This document shows positions 47,401-56,799 of a stretch of 64,000 bases of DNA, piece by piece; the first letter of the stretch is position 1; each line of letters begins with the position of its first letter. The stretch comes from Coniochaeta sp. PMI_546 (lineage: Eukaryota; Ascomycota; Sordariomycetes; Coniochaetales; Coniochaetaceae): contig MU271146.1 of the NCBI GenBank assembly GCA_021432605.1, positions 1,922,001 through 1,986,000 on the forward strand, given 5' to 3'. The notes under the pieces are model-generated. The model worked only from the letters and a program-made list of their open reading frames with translations. It ran no database searches and was not told the DNA's origin. A program made the translations under genes and the position numbers.

Positions 47401-48677
47401 CCGGGGTATATCCTGGAAATGATTTCCAGCCGGCATGCCCCCGACTGCACCAACAGGTCTCATATTCCTCAACGATCCAGAAGTGCTCGCAGCAACCCTC
47501 AACGAATCCGGATGTGAGGAAAATGGGCCCGTGGTATTGTAATCGACCTGGGGTACGACCTTTGCCCTTTTCCGCTGTGGACCGTCGTCTGCATCGGTCA
47601 TCTCGGCGCCCGATGTGTGCCCAGCATCCAAAGGCTTCTTCCTTGGTCGACCACGAGGCCTGCCCGTCGGCGCTCTTGAACGTGATGCACGGGACGATGG
47701 CCGTGAAGGACGAGCTGGTTTTTCTGTGCCAATGATATCTGACGTCGGTGGGGGAGGCAGCTGCGTGGGTTGTGTAGGCTGTTGCGGTAACTGAGGGAGC
47801 TGAGGAAGAGGTTCCTCAGTTGATGCCGGTATGGGGGCAGGAGCGGTGCTCGTTGGGCGAATTGGCTGAAACGAGGGATTCTCCGATCGAGGTTCGGCGT
47901 ATCTCGTATCTGGCGCAGAAGTTTCCATCCTCGCCGGGGCAATTGATGGAGATGGGAACCTCGAAACATTCACAGACTGTCCAAGGCCTGGGTTGGACTG
48001 TATGAAGGAATTCCATTCCGAATTTGTCGCATCGGGTTGTGAGTGGAAAGATCGTGAGTGCTGGTGCTGAGGCTCCATGTTGCTCCTGGACGGCTCGTTA
48101 CGGTGCAGCTTTCGTACTGCGGTCAGCTTGAGCCTAACCTCCAGTGTGTCGCTGTTCCCTTTGCCGAATAATGCCATTAAATTCCTCGTCACCCGGCCAG
48201 TCACTAGTTGCTGGGACTGGGGATCGCTATTCGGGTCCAGTCCCCACGACAGCATCCCTTGGCCAACGAGGGGAACATCTGGCTCGGAATAGTCGGATGC
48301 ATAGACGGTGTAGTCGTATTCTTGGTGGTTGATGATCTCGGGACTGCATTGTGCAACGGCCTGGAGACACGTTCTGAGGTCGACAACACCAATTGAATTC
48401 CTGTCGTCGAGTGGGATGGTCTGGATGTGCAAGATGTGCGGCCACCGTGCCAGGCAGTTGACCTGACTGTCCTTGTCGAAGGTATACTGGACCTTCACTG
48501 CAGCAGGACATGGACATTAGCATATTCCCCCTGGTGCAAAGAGAGTTAGAAAACAGTTCTTTGCTCACATCCCATGGGCCTAGTCTGAGGGCCATAACCG
48601 TCACCCTGTTGCGGCTGAGGCATTGGAGCCATCTGCGCGTCAGAGCCGGTTGCCCACTGGTTGCTATGGGCAGCCAT
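44419..48677 (-). CDS. Ams2/Spt21-type GATA zinc-finger regulator of histone genes
   Basis: Large nuclear protein with the N-terminal Ams2/Spt21 domain and one GATA-like finger. Exons 48569-48677, 45768-48497 and 44419-45716 give 1378 aa. The Spt21-like domain covers about residues 37-150 (KVQYTFDKDSQVNCLARWPH, IGVVDLRTCLQAV, YDYTVYASDYSEPD). A long disordered Pro/Gln-rich middle includes an AT-hook-like GRPRGRPRKK. The finger has CNNCGAIETPTWRKIW, a long insert, then CNPCGIWL; intron 2 (45717-45767) cuts between the two halves, and the second CxxC appears only after splicing, which supports the model. A basic, then Ser/Pro-rich C-terminal region follows with several TP/SP sites. Fission yeast Ams2 activates S-phase histone genes and supports CENP-A loading; budding yeast Spt21 activates histone genes. 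The same role here is inference. Confidence 0.86.
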
Positions 48678-49973
48678 GATCCGATGAAGTTTTCATCCGT
48701 CGTAGATACGCAAGAAGATCAGCGTATACTGGCGAGTGGTGTTATTTGTGCGGTTCAGGAGATGTCCCAGAGTAAGGCGTTGTCCGAGGGAAGGAAAACC
48801 TGGAGTCCAAGAAAGTGGATAAGTCTTCGTGACTGAGGTGAATGTGGTATAATTAAGCGTTGCCCAGTGGGCGGGCCTTGTCTTGAATTAAGAGGCTGGA
48901 GGTAATGGCCTTGTTGGCGCGTTGAAGTCGCGTCGCAGTGGATCAAGACCACTACAAGGAATTCCTGGTCCAGGGTAAGGAAGAGAGGTACAGTAAATAG
49001 GTCTCGGGCCGCCAACATAAAACCTTGGAATTGATGACGCTTCGAAGAGCTGCAACAAACGGCAATTGAAGAAACGAAACAATATACAATCTAGACAGTT
49101 GGCTCTCAATCAATCCGTGAAGGAAATTACTGCTGCAGAAGTACAATTGCAAAGACAGAGAACCGCGAAAGTGGGCGTTTAGAGGATGAAGGTGGAGACG
49201 CTGGACGAGGCGTTCACGACTTTCAAGCAGACGAGACGCGGGTCTGGGCCGTTTTGGCGTTGACGTGACGTGGTGCTAGGACGTGGAGGTGGACGTGCCC
49301 ACTGGTTGGTGTCTGGAACGGTAGAACGGCAGCTGCCAGGCACCGCGTGCCCCACTGAGATGGCGCTAGATCCCACGGGAAAAAGGTGCGCTAAACACGT
49401 GCAGCTACCCCACCAACAAGTATCTGCGGCATTGGAGGTAGCAACTAACAGTAAGGTAGGAAGGCGCGGACGACGCTGAGCTCGGTCGGCGGAGTGGGGC
49501 CTGAACTCTGAGACGGGAATGCCCCTCGGATTTTAGCACTGCTATCACACACAAGTCCGGAAGCTTTCAGAAGGCAGCAACACACCACCGGAAAGACAGA
49601 GGTAAAGGAGAGCAGATCTGCCGTGAAAATGGGAGTCGAGACAGCGGAGGCGCCTTTTTATATCCTCCGGACCTGTGCCCCGCTTTATCCAACCTGGACG
49701 GCAAGATGACAGCCAGCAAATGTTGAGTCAAAGCCACCACTGCCATCTACCTTAATCTGGCTGCAGCAGGCGATTCTGCTGAGGTGCAACCAATCACATA
49801 TCATGGTTAAACTCCTTCTCAACAGAGAACATAAGCACACAATACTAGGCCCTGGATGAGGCTATTTCACAGCGACTCACGATGGCGCGGCGCACACATC
49901 TGTTCTTGTCATCTATCATGTGTACAGAATCTACACCACTATTTTATCATACAATAGCCATGCTATCTAATCT
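48678..49973. other. Intergenic: Ams2-like promoter and HIBCH 3' region
   Basis: 1.3 kb between two leftward genes. TAAGGTA at 49452-49458 and TACCTTA at 49748-49754. Short ORFs only. No gene or RNA recognised. Confidence 0.5.
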
Positions 49974-51537
49974 TCAATACTGCCACACAGCTTTTCCATT
50001 CTCATCCACAGTTGTTTTCCTCTCCAGAATCTCCTTCACGACCGGCACAACGCCCTGTTTACGGCCTGTCCGCTCCAGCAACCGGCTGACGACATCGTTG
50101 CGGCTCAGCGTGCCCTCCGACACGAGCGACTCGACGTCCCTCTCCGATGGCAGCGCAAACTCTCTGTAGGGATACTCCCTGAAATCACGGTTGTAAACGA
50201 GCTGCATCGTCTCCATATCATCCGAGACTTCGAAGAATGGCGACGCCAAGTCCTCGTTCTCCTTGACGTCTTCGAGCGTAGCGGGCGTCCACTTCGGGTT
50301 CTTGGTCTTGTTGATGAGCAGAGCCGTCACACCCTCGGTGAAGTCGTTGTGCGCCATGAATTTGGCCGCCATCTGCTGCTCGCGCTTGAACGTCTCGGCG
50401 ATGGACCACTGCTTGCCGACCTGCATCTGCCTGAGCGTCACGTGGACCGAGGTCGGCGACCGCTCATGCAGAGTCTTGATTGTCTGCTGAGCCCACTCCT
50501 GTGTAGGGCCCGTTTCCGCCTCCAGCGCGGCGAGGATTTCGTTCACGCTGCTGTGGCTGAAGCAGCGGTCGATTGCCTTGCGCAGCTCGCCGGCCAAGTG
50601 GATTGGCTCGTCGTGCGGCAGCCCTGTCTTGAACTCCTCGATGGTGGCGTTGATGACGCTCAGTCTCTTGTCCAAACCATCAGAGTCGTTGAAGCGCAGC
50701 TCCGCCAACCGCGACTCCAGATTCGGCAAGCTGGTAGAATGGAGGTAATGAGTGGCGATTCCGGAGTAGAACACGTTGGCGCCCTTTAACCTGGCGCTGG
50801 TCAGTGCAAGGTAGGTACCCGTCGCGCCAGCCATCCGAGGCAAGAAGAACGACCCTCCAACATCCGGGAAGAAGCCGATCGTCGTCTCAGGCATGGCAAA
50901 AACGGTCTTTTCAGTCGCAACCCTAAAGGGCGCGTGCACACTGAGACCGACACCACCACCCATCGTGATGCCATCCATGAAGGCGATGTACGGTTTGCGC
51001 AATGTCGCAATCAGGTGGTCGAGCTTGTATTCCAGTGCGAAGTAGTCTGCCGACTCCTTCTGCCCATCGGGGCCCTTGCGGTTGGCCTCTGCGAGTGACG
51101 CCACATCGCCGCCCGCGCAAAAGGCCTTTTCGCCGGCGCCCTTCATGACGATGACGTTTGCCATGTCCGATTTCTCCCATTCCACCAGCCGCGGCAAGAT
51201 CTTTCGCACCATGGATCCATTGAGCGAGTTGAGCTTCTTGGGCCGGTTGAGCTGCACCGTCCGAAGGCCGTAGAGGCTGTTGAAGAGGACATCTTCGGGT
51301 TCGTCGCCGGGGCGGGCTGCGCACAGTTCCTCAATTGTTTCCCTTCCTGTAGACATCTGCGTTGTAGAATGTTAGCCTGTAGACAAGAAACTGCACCCTG
51401 GTATTTGTGCATACCTGTGATACTTGTGCCCGAGGCAGGATCTTGGCTCGAAGGGGCATCGCAACGGTTCCTCGACAGCTGCGGCAAGCAGCCAATGCCG
51501 CTGGCCGAGCGGTGCTTACAAATGAACGGAGAAACAT
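49974..51537 (-). CDS. ehd3: 3-hydroxyisobutyryl-CoA hydrolase, mitochondrial
   Basis: Crotonase-fold enzyme of valine catabolism that hydrolyses 3-hydroxyisobutyryl-CoA. Exon 1 51415-51537 and exon 2 49974-51356 (58-nt intron) give 501 aa. Exon 1 supplies a typical mitochondrial presequence, MFLRSFVSTARPAALAACR, rich in Arg, Ala and Ser. The CoA-binding and oxyanion parts are NRPKKLNSLN, KAFCAGGDVASL and GITMGGGVGLSVHAPFRVAT. The catalytic-acid motif FAMPETTIGFFPDVGGSFFL follows. The long C-terminal extension, including SIAETFKREQQMA and DFTEGVTALLINK, is characteristic of HIBCH rather than enoyl-CoA hydratase. The yeast member Ehd3 also copurifies with mitochondrial ribosomes. The gene is divergent from smd2 with 380 bases between starts. 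Confidence 0.94.
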
Positions 51538-51917
51538 TAAAATAATACGAGTGCAGAAGGTTGTCCTACACAAACCCAGGAGCGTCACCTGGAATTGGAG
51601 GATGCTGCGCAGCTTCTCAAAGGCAGCAATGCAGACAAGTACAACTTGAATTCAAAGTATCGGCAATACTTTTCCATGACATCTCCACGATGTCACAGCT
51701 CTCTCCTTAAGCCGACCGAGGCCACCCGAGATCCACAACCGGGTAATCATCGGTGTAGGCCCTTTGATAACTTCGGCACGGTCCACTATGAGCTTCGTAG
51801 CCAATCAGTCTCTGTCTTTCGCTTTTGCGCGTTGATATCCAGCGTGCATCTTGATACTTTCTCAGCCTTGCCTGTTTGGCTGCTAAAGAACGACTATTCA
51901 CGATTCATCCTAACACC
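51538..51917. promoter_or_regulatory. Divergent promoter, HIBCH / smd2, with CCAAT box
   Basis: 380 bases between divergent starts. A strong CCAAT element, AGCCAATCAG, lies at 51799-51808, 110 bases before the smd2 ATG. It matches the extended HAP-complex consensus. No TATA box was recognised. Confidence 0.5.
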
Positions 51918-52521
51918 ATGGCCGACGCAAAGATCCAGTGAGTCATATTTAACGACTATCGCATAGTTATGGCACCCACTAATCATTCAATAGAGAGCTT
52001 CTAACGAAGCCGCGCAATGAGCTGACGTTGGTGCCCCCTCGACTCGAACTCGCCCATCACAATTTACTGACGAACACGACAGGGAATACGAGATCTCTCA
52101 GCTGGAGGAACATGAGGTACGACCTAGGCATATTGCCGCGCTTTACTTTGGTCAGCCTTGCTAATGCACCCTGCGCCACACAGTTCTCAGCCGGCCCCCT
52201 CTCCATCCTCCAGACCGCGGTTCGAAGCCACACACAAGTCCTGATATCCGTCCGCAACAATCGCAAGATCCTTGCCCGCGTCAAGGCCTTCGACAGGCAC
52301 TGCAACATGATCCTCGAGAACTGCAAAGAGATGTGGACCGAGACACCAAGGCTCGCGAGCGGCAAGAAGGGCAAGCCGGTGAACAAGGACAGGTTTATCA
52401 GCAAGCTGTGAGTGATCTTTTACCCGCGCGAGATGCGCTCATTGTTGCACTGATAATATGTCCTAATATTCTCTGCAGGTTCCTGAGAGGAGATTCGGTC
52501 ATCTTGGTGCTGTTGAGTTAG
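51918..52521 (+). CDS. smd2: Small nuclear ribonucleoprotein SmD2
   Basis: Core Sm-ring protein of U1, U2, U4 and U5 snRNPs. Five exons encode only 117 aa: 51918-51937, 51994-52026, 52083-52116, 52184-52407, 52479-52521. The product begins [18 protein letters not shown], continues [20 protein letters not shown], and carries Sm1 [33 protein letters not shown] and Sm2 [17 protein letters not shown] (motifs given in part). The junctions are consistent: phases match and most introns have recognisable branch sites; intron 2 uses a weaker GTTGGT donor. ORF finders see only one internal fragment. The last residues LVLLS are unusually short after Sm2, a little shorter than the animal protein. The gene converges on the dihydroxyacetone kinase gene. 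Confidence 0.92.
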
Positions 52522-52805
52522 GAAACGAAGGGGAGGAGGGACGCGCTTGGTGTCTTTGGAGAGGTTTTACGAATAGAACTTCAAAAATTCCGCAATAAGG
52601 TCAACGGGACATTCGAGGGGCAAAAACTGGCGTTGTGTGCTGAATTTTGCTTGTTTAGTTTCCAGGGCAAGATGAAATCCATATCTGGCATTCCCCGGAC
52701 TGGCTATGTCTCTCATGTCTCACAGTGACAATGCGCTTCGACTCTTGAAAACGCAGGTGATATTACAGGCTATGACAGTTTTCTACGCATGAAAAGCTCT
52801 ACTAT

Positions 52806-54675
52806 CTAAATCTTCTCCCAGCCAGCGTCCTCGGCAGGCTTCACACCAGCCAAGCCAAGGAAGAAATAGGCCAGACCCCACGCACCTGGGTCAGGCACCT
52901 CCTCGTATCCGTGTCCGCCAATGTATACCGTCCGCCCGAGACTGGCCTTCATGCCCTTAGTACCCTCGGCCGCTGCGAACGCCGCCTTCGCAGCTTGCTT
53001 CACATCCCCGGTCTGGCCGAGCACTTCTACGAACGGGTGCAGGGCGTCGACCAGCGTCCGGTCGCCGGGCCGGGCAGGCGTGTACTTGGACAGGGCATCG
53101 CAGCTCTGCTTCAGGGCGGCAGCCCAGACTTTGGGCGTCACCTCGCCCGGAGCGAGCGTCTTGAGGGAGTGGACGAGGGAGTTCAGGAAGATGGCGTACA
53201 GAGCGCCTGATGTGCCGTCCATCGTCCTCTCAACTACAGGGACGACGTTGGAGACGTCGACGACTGCGTCGCCTGTGAGGGGCTTCTCCGAGAGGAGCTT
53301 GAGGATTGCTATGGGATGTTAGCTCCGCTATCCTTTTGCTTGCTGCGTAAGGGGATTGGTCAAGCCTACCTTCAGCGCCGCGCTTGAGGCCGATACCGCA
53401 GTCACCATCGCCGACAATTGTGTCGAACCTCGTGACCTCGTGCTCAACAGCAACAACGTTCTGCAGACCCAGAGTAAGAGCATCCTGGGCCACCTTGGCA
53501 TCGCCCTTCAGCCCGCTCGGGCTGATCTCGTTGTCGTTAGCCACCTTCTCCTCCCTGGTAGCCGTGTTCTTCGCCTCCCACGACTCCTTGGAGATCGGCG
53601 CCGCCCAACCGGTCGCCTCGCACGGGGCATCCAGCAACTCAATCATGCTCGGCCCGCCGATGTCCGTGTTAACCACGTTCAACAGCGTTATGCTGAATCC
53701 CAGCCCGTTCAGCGCGGTCATGTACGTCCCGCTCAGGATCCGCACAGGCCGGATGCCATAGCTCTTCTCCAGCTGCGCCACCACCTCGGCCGTAATGCCG
53801 CCCAGCTCGAGCACACTGACACCGCCGAGGTTGTTCACCATGAGCACAACCTCGTTTGAGTTAACATTCAGAAATGCCCGGTCCTCGTCGTTCTGATCGA
53901 GCATCTGCCGCAGCATCTTCTCCACCAACTCCGGCAGCTCGAGCATCTCCTTGCTCGAGCCAGGCTCGTTGTGGATACCCATCCCGATCTCCACCTCTCC
54001 CACCTTCAGGTGCTGAGTCTCACTCTCCCGTCGGCCTGGGACATGGACATGCTCCAAACTAGCCCCGACACTAACCAGATTCCTAGCCGCAAGATTGGCA
54101 ACTTTCACAACCTCCTGCAGACTCCGTCCCTGCGCGGCCAGCGCCCCGGCAATCTTGTGCACCAGCACCGTACCAGCAATACCCCGGCGCCCGACCTTAC
54201 CCGCCTTGGCCCGGCCGACCCCGACGTCGTCGCCGACAACCACCATCTCGACCCTGACCCCGGCAGCCCGCGCCTTCTCGACCGCTGTGCCGAAGTTGAG
54301 CACGTCGCCGGTGTAGTTCATGACGGTGACCAGCACCCCTCCCGCCTCGTCGCCCTTACCGTCCGTCTCGTTGTTGTCCACCCGCCCCATGATGGCGCGC
54401 CGGACCTGCTCCGCGCTGGGCGAGGCGAAGATGGTGCCCGCCACCGAGGCGCTCAGGAGGCCCGGGCCGACCATGGCTGTGAAGGAGGGCTCGTGGCCGG
54501 AGCCGCCGCCGGAGATGACGGAGACCTTTTGGCGGGGGGAGCCATTCTGGGAGGGGCGGAGGTAGACGATCTTGTTGTCCGCGTCGAGGGCGACGGAGGG
54601 GTTGGTGAGGGTTATCGCGTGCAGGGCGGTGTTGACTAGGTGGGTTGGGTCGTTGATGAAGTGTTTCGCAGACAT
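52806..54675 (-). CDS. dak1: Dihydroxyacetone kinase
   Basis: ATP-dependent kinase that phosphorylates dihydroxyacetone (and glyceraldehyde), used in glycerol catabolism and detoxification. Exons 53370-54675 and 52806-53308 (61-nt intron) encode 602 aa, matching the family. The DakK domain has ISGGGSGHEPSFTAMVG and the substrate-binding His235 in GMGIHNEPGSS, which forms a hemiaminal bond with dihydroxyacetone. The DakL domain begins near DTIVGDGDCGIGLKRGAE, the nucleotide- and metal-binding motif, and contains DGTSGALYAIFL and ARPGDRTLVDAL. The intron lies just after the GDGDCG motif. The protein has no peroxisomal PTS1 that I recognise (ends GWEKI). The start ATG at 54675 gives the usual family N-terminus, KHFINDPTHLVN. 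Confidence 0.95.
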
Positions 54676-55605
54676 TTTTGTTCTAGAGAAGGGTCCTGAA
54701 GCTGAGCTTCAAGGGTAGACAAGCTAGAACTTCCGAAGGAGGGATGTGTCAAATTACGCAGGCTTCGTTGCTGATCTCGGGGAAGGGATATAACCACGAA
54801 GGGTTCAAGGAATCGCGAAGTGGCCGGGATGAAGCTGGAAAGGGGTGGGAATATGGGAAGGGTGTCTGTTCTTATTTATCATTCAGGTTTCACGCTACAC
54901 TAGATCCTTTACCTCTCGTGTGTCTCCATCTAAGGACCCCTCTTTCTTGGGGTCGAGCAGGATGCCGCTTGGGTCGGAGAGCCAACTTGGGCTTTCGGGA
55001 CTTGTTCTGAGAGGTCGTCCGTGATAAAGTCCCGGTGTCATCCCACCGAGGTGCAGATAAGGTGGGGTGACGTCGATGCCGAAGAGCTCTGCTATGGAGA
55101 TTCGGAGGGGTGCGGGGTTCTGGGGGGGTTTTCGGCAGGTACGCTAAGATAGGTACACGTAACATGTACCCCAAGTTCGGCAGGGGCAAGGAAACGTATT
55201 TGGACGTAGAGGTTCTTTATTCCTCGAGAGGTTCATTGCTGCCATAGGAAACATACCTTGCTTGAGTTCATCATGTCTTCCCTATGGATCTATTCTGGAT
55301 GGCGGGGGTGGTGATAATATACCATGGATAGAGACTCCAGGACTGCAGATATACGTAAGGATCATGGTCGCGGCTTAGGAGGCTCTCGACAACAGCGCTC
55401 GACCCTACGTTGTTACTAGCTCGCTGTGTTGGTTTTCTTCTCCATCTAGCAACGGATTGCTGCTTGCTATATGACCCCATTTCTGTTCATGAGGCACGGC
55501 TATCCCATGAGCAGATATGTTCTGCCATCATCCTCCAGCTTTTAACGAAGCAGACAGGAAGCTGTGGAATTGACTTGATGCCGCCTCGTGCTGACAGCGG
55601 TCCAT
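54676..55605. other. Intergenic region upstream of dak1
   Basis: About 930 bases. The left edge is the dak1 promoter. ORFs of 60-99 codons on both strands have no domain. No repeat or RNA gene seen. Confidence 0.45.
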
Positions 55606-55734
55606 TTAACCTTGGATGTGGTTGAAGGCTGATGAGACTGGGCAGACGCTATTCTGCCCGGTGTGGTGTTTATGTCCTGTGGAACACGTATAGCAGGTCT
55701 CCTGACAGATATCACAGTCGCGGACTTCACAATC
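55606..55734 (-). other. Cysteine-rich open segment, possible exon
   Basis: A 42-codon open stretch on the minus strand begins DCEVRDCDICQETCYTC and ends at a stop at 55606. Six cysteines plus several histidines fall in 42 residues, and an AG sits at its left edge. It could be a 3' exon of the small gene at 55850-56038 or a third relative, but I could not find a splice pair that joins it in frame. Confidence 0.3.
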
Positions 55735-55849
55735 TGAGAACTTCCTCTTTCTTCACGGCACTACGTCCTTGTATTGTTGTCTAGCACCGGCTAACGGTAT
55801 GTCATCGCCAAGTATCCTACGTCGCAGCCCAGACATCCTAAGCCCCAGT

Positions 55850-56038
55850 TCACCCTGAGCCCCTCGCCCGATAAGCTGGGCATTCTTCGCATCCGCGGTT
55901 GATGAAATAGCTTTTGCTGTAATCCTGAACCACGGTGGAACACTGCAAGCCGTCGCGGGACCTCTTGCATCGCTTTTCCCCTACAATTCTCCAGATGATA
56001 TGGCCGCAAGCATAGTGGTCTTGTCGATATGTGCACAT
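55850..56038 (-). CDS. Small Cys/His protein, MC-Y...CGH type (copy 2)
   Basis: 62-aa ORF from ATG at 56038. It begins MCTYRQDHYACGH and has Cys at 2, 11, 24, 33, 50 and 53 and His13 in the CGH motif. The spacing equals that of the neighbouring ORF at 56203-56400 up to Cys33, then both close with a CxxC. This resembles a large group of uncharacterised fungal proteins that start MC-[DT]-Y and carry CGH, probably zinc-binding (inference). There is no signal peptide. A GGGTGAAC donor-like sequence overlaps the last codons, so a further exon is possible. A longer in-frame ORF to 56089 begins upstream, but the ATG-Cys start matches the family pattern. Confidence 0.55.
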   Translation of the reverse strand: MCTYRQDHYACGHIIWRIVGEKRCKRSRDGLQCSTVVQDYSKSYFINRGCEECPAYRARGSG

Positions 56039-56202
56039 CGTCGTAAGCGCGAGATGGTAATCCGTCCGTTGAGTTTGGTCTTTCCACACCGGCGCCGATA
56101 TCCACGTTGTATTTCGTGGCTGGATCTTGTTTGACTATCGGTCAAGAGTTAGCCAAGATCAGAACAGCCTGCTTAAACCATACGCATCTGCCAAGGTCAC
56201 AG

Positions 56203-56400
56203 TCAGGAGGCTCGCTGACTGTAAATACCATATCGACAGCCAAGGCAGTAACCATAGAAGATGGTATACTCGGACTGAAGATGGCGTGTCATCGTCTGTG
56301 GACAGCGGTAACCAGACCAGAACCATGTGCACTCCGCGCCCAGCTTCCGCACCCATTCAAAATGACCACACCAGTAATAACCCCTGATATAATCGCACAT
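56203..56400 (-). CDS. Small Cys/His protein, MC-Y...CGH type (copy 1)
   Basis: 65-aa ORF from ATG at 56400, starting MCDYIRGYYWCGH. Cys at 2, 11, 24, 33, 52 and 55 and His13 form a C-x8-C-G-H-x10-C-x8-C...CxxC layout shared with the adjacent ORF on the same strand. It is aromatic-rich (several Trp and Tyr). Apart from the cysteines and the MC-Y/CGH motif, identity between the two copies is low, suggesting an old tandem duplication or strong divergence. MCDY...CGH proteins of unknown function are widespread in Sordariomycetes (general knowledge). Expression and any additional exon are unproven. Confidence 0.55.
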   Translation of the reverse strand: MCDYIRGYYWCGHFEWVRKLGAECTWFWSGYRCPQTMTRHLQSEYTIFYGYCLGCRYGIYSQRAS

Positions 56401-56799
56401 TGTAAGGGACCAAAGGCACGTTACCTTGCAATAAGCGTTCTTCTTTATGTTTGTGGGAGACAGTCAGTGGTTCAGCGGTGAGCTTACTGGTAGTTGCGTG
56501 TTCGTTGCAGATCTTGGATCGAGCATCTGGAGGCTTGCGGCCAGTGCTCCCCTATATATACACACGCCTGTCCAATCTTCACTGACTTTCCGGAACAATC
56601 TCTGTCTGACTGTTGTCTAAGTGAATGGTGGTTATCTGAAAATACTCAGCAACACAATCGTCGAGGTCATGAGACCTAACGAGTCCGTGACTCCGTCGTA
56701 ATCTGCCTTCATAGCCCTGAGTTCCCGATTGCCGCCCACGTTACACGTATGCGCTGAAAACAAAACCACGGAAACCAGCGTAGGGGTCCAAGCACAGAC
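56401..56799. other. Spacer upstream of the small Cys genes
   Basis: About 400 bases containing the 3' UTR of the kinase to the right and the presumed promoter of the small Cys-rich gene. No motif recognised. Confidence 0.45.
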
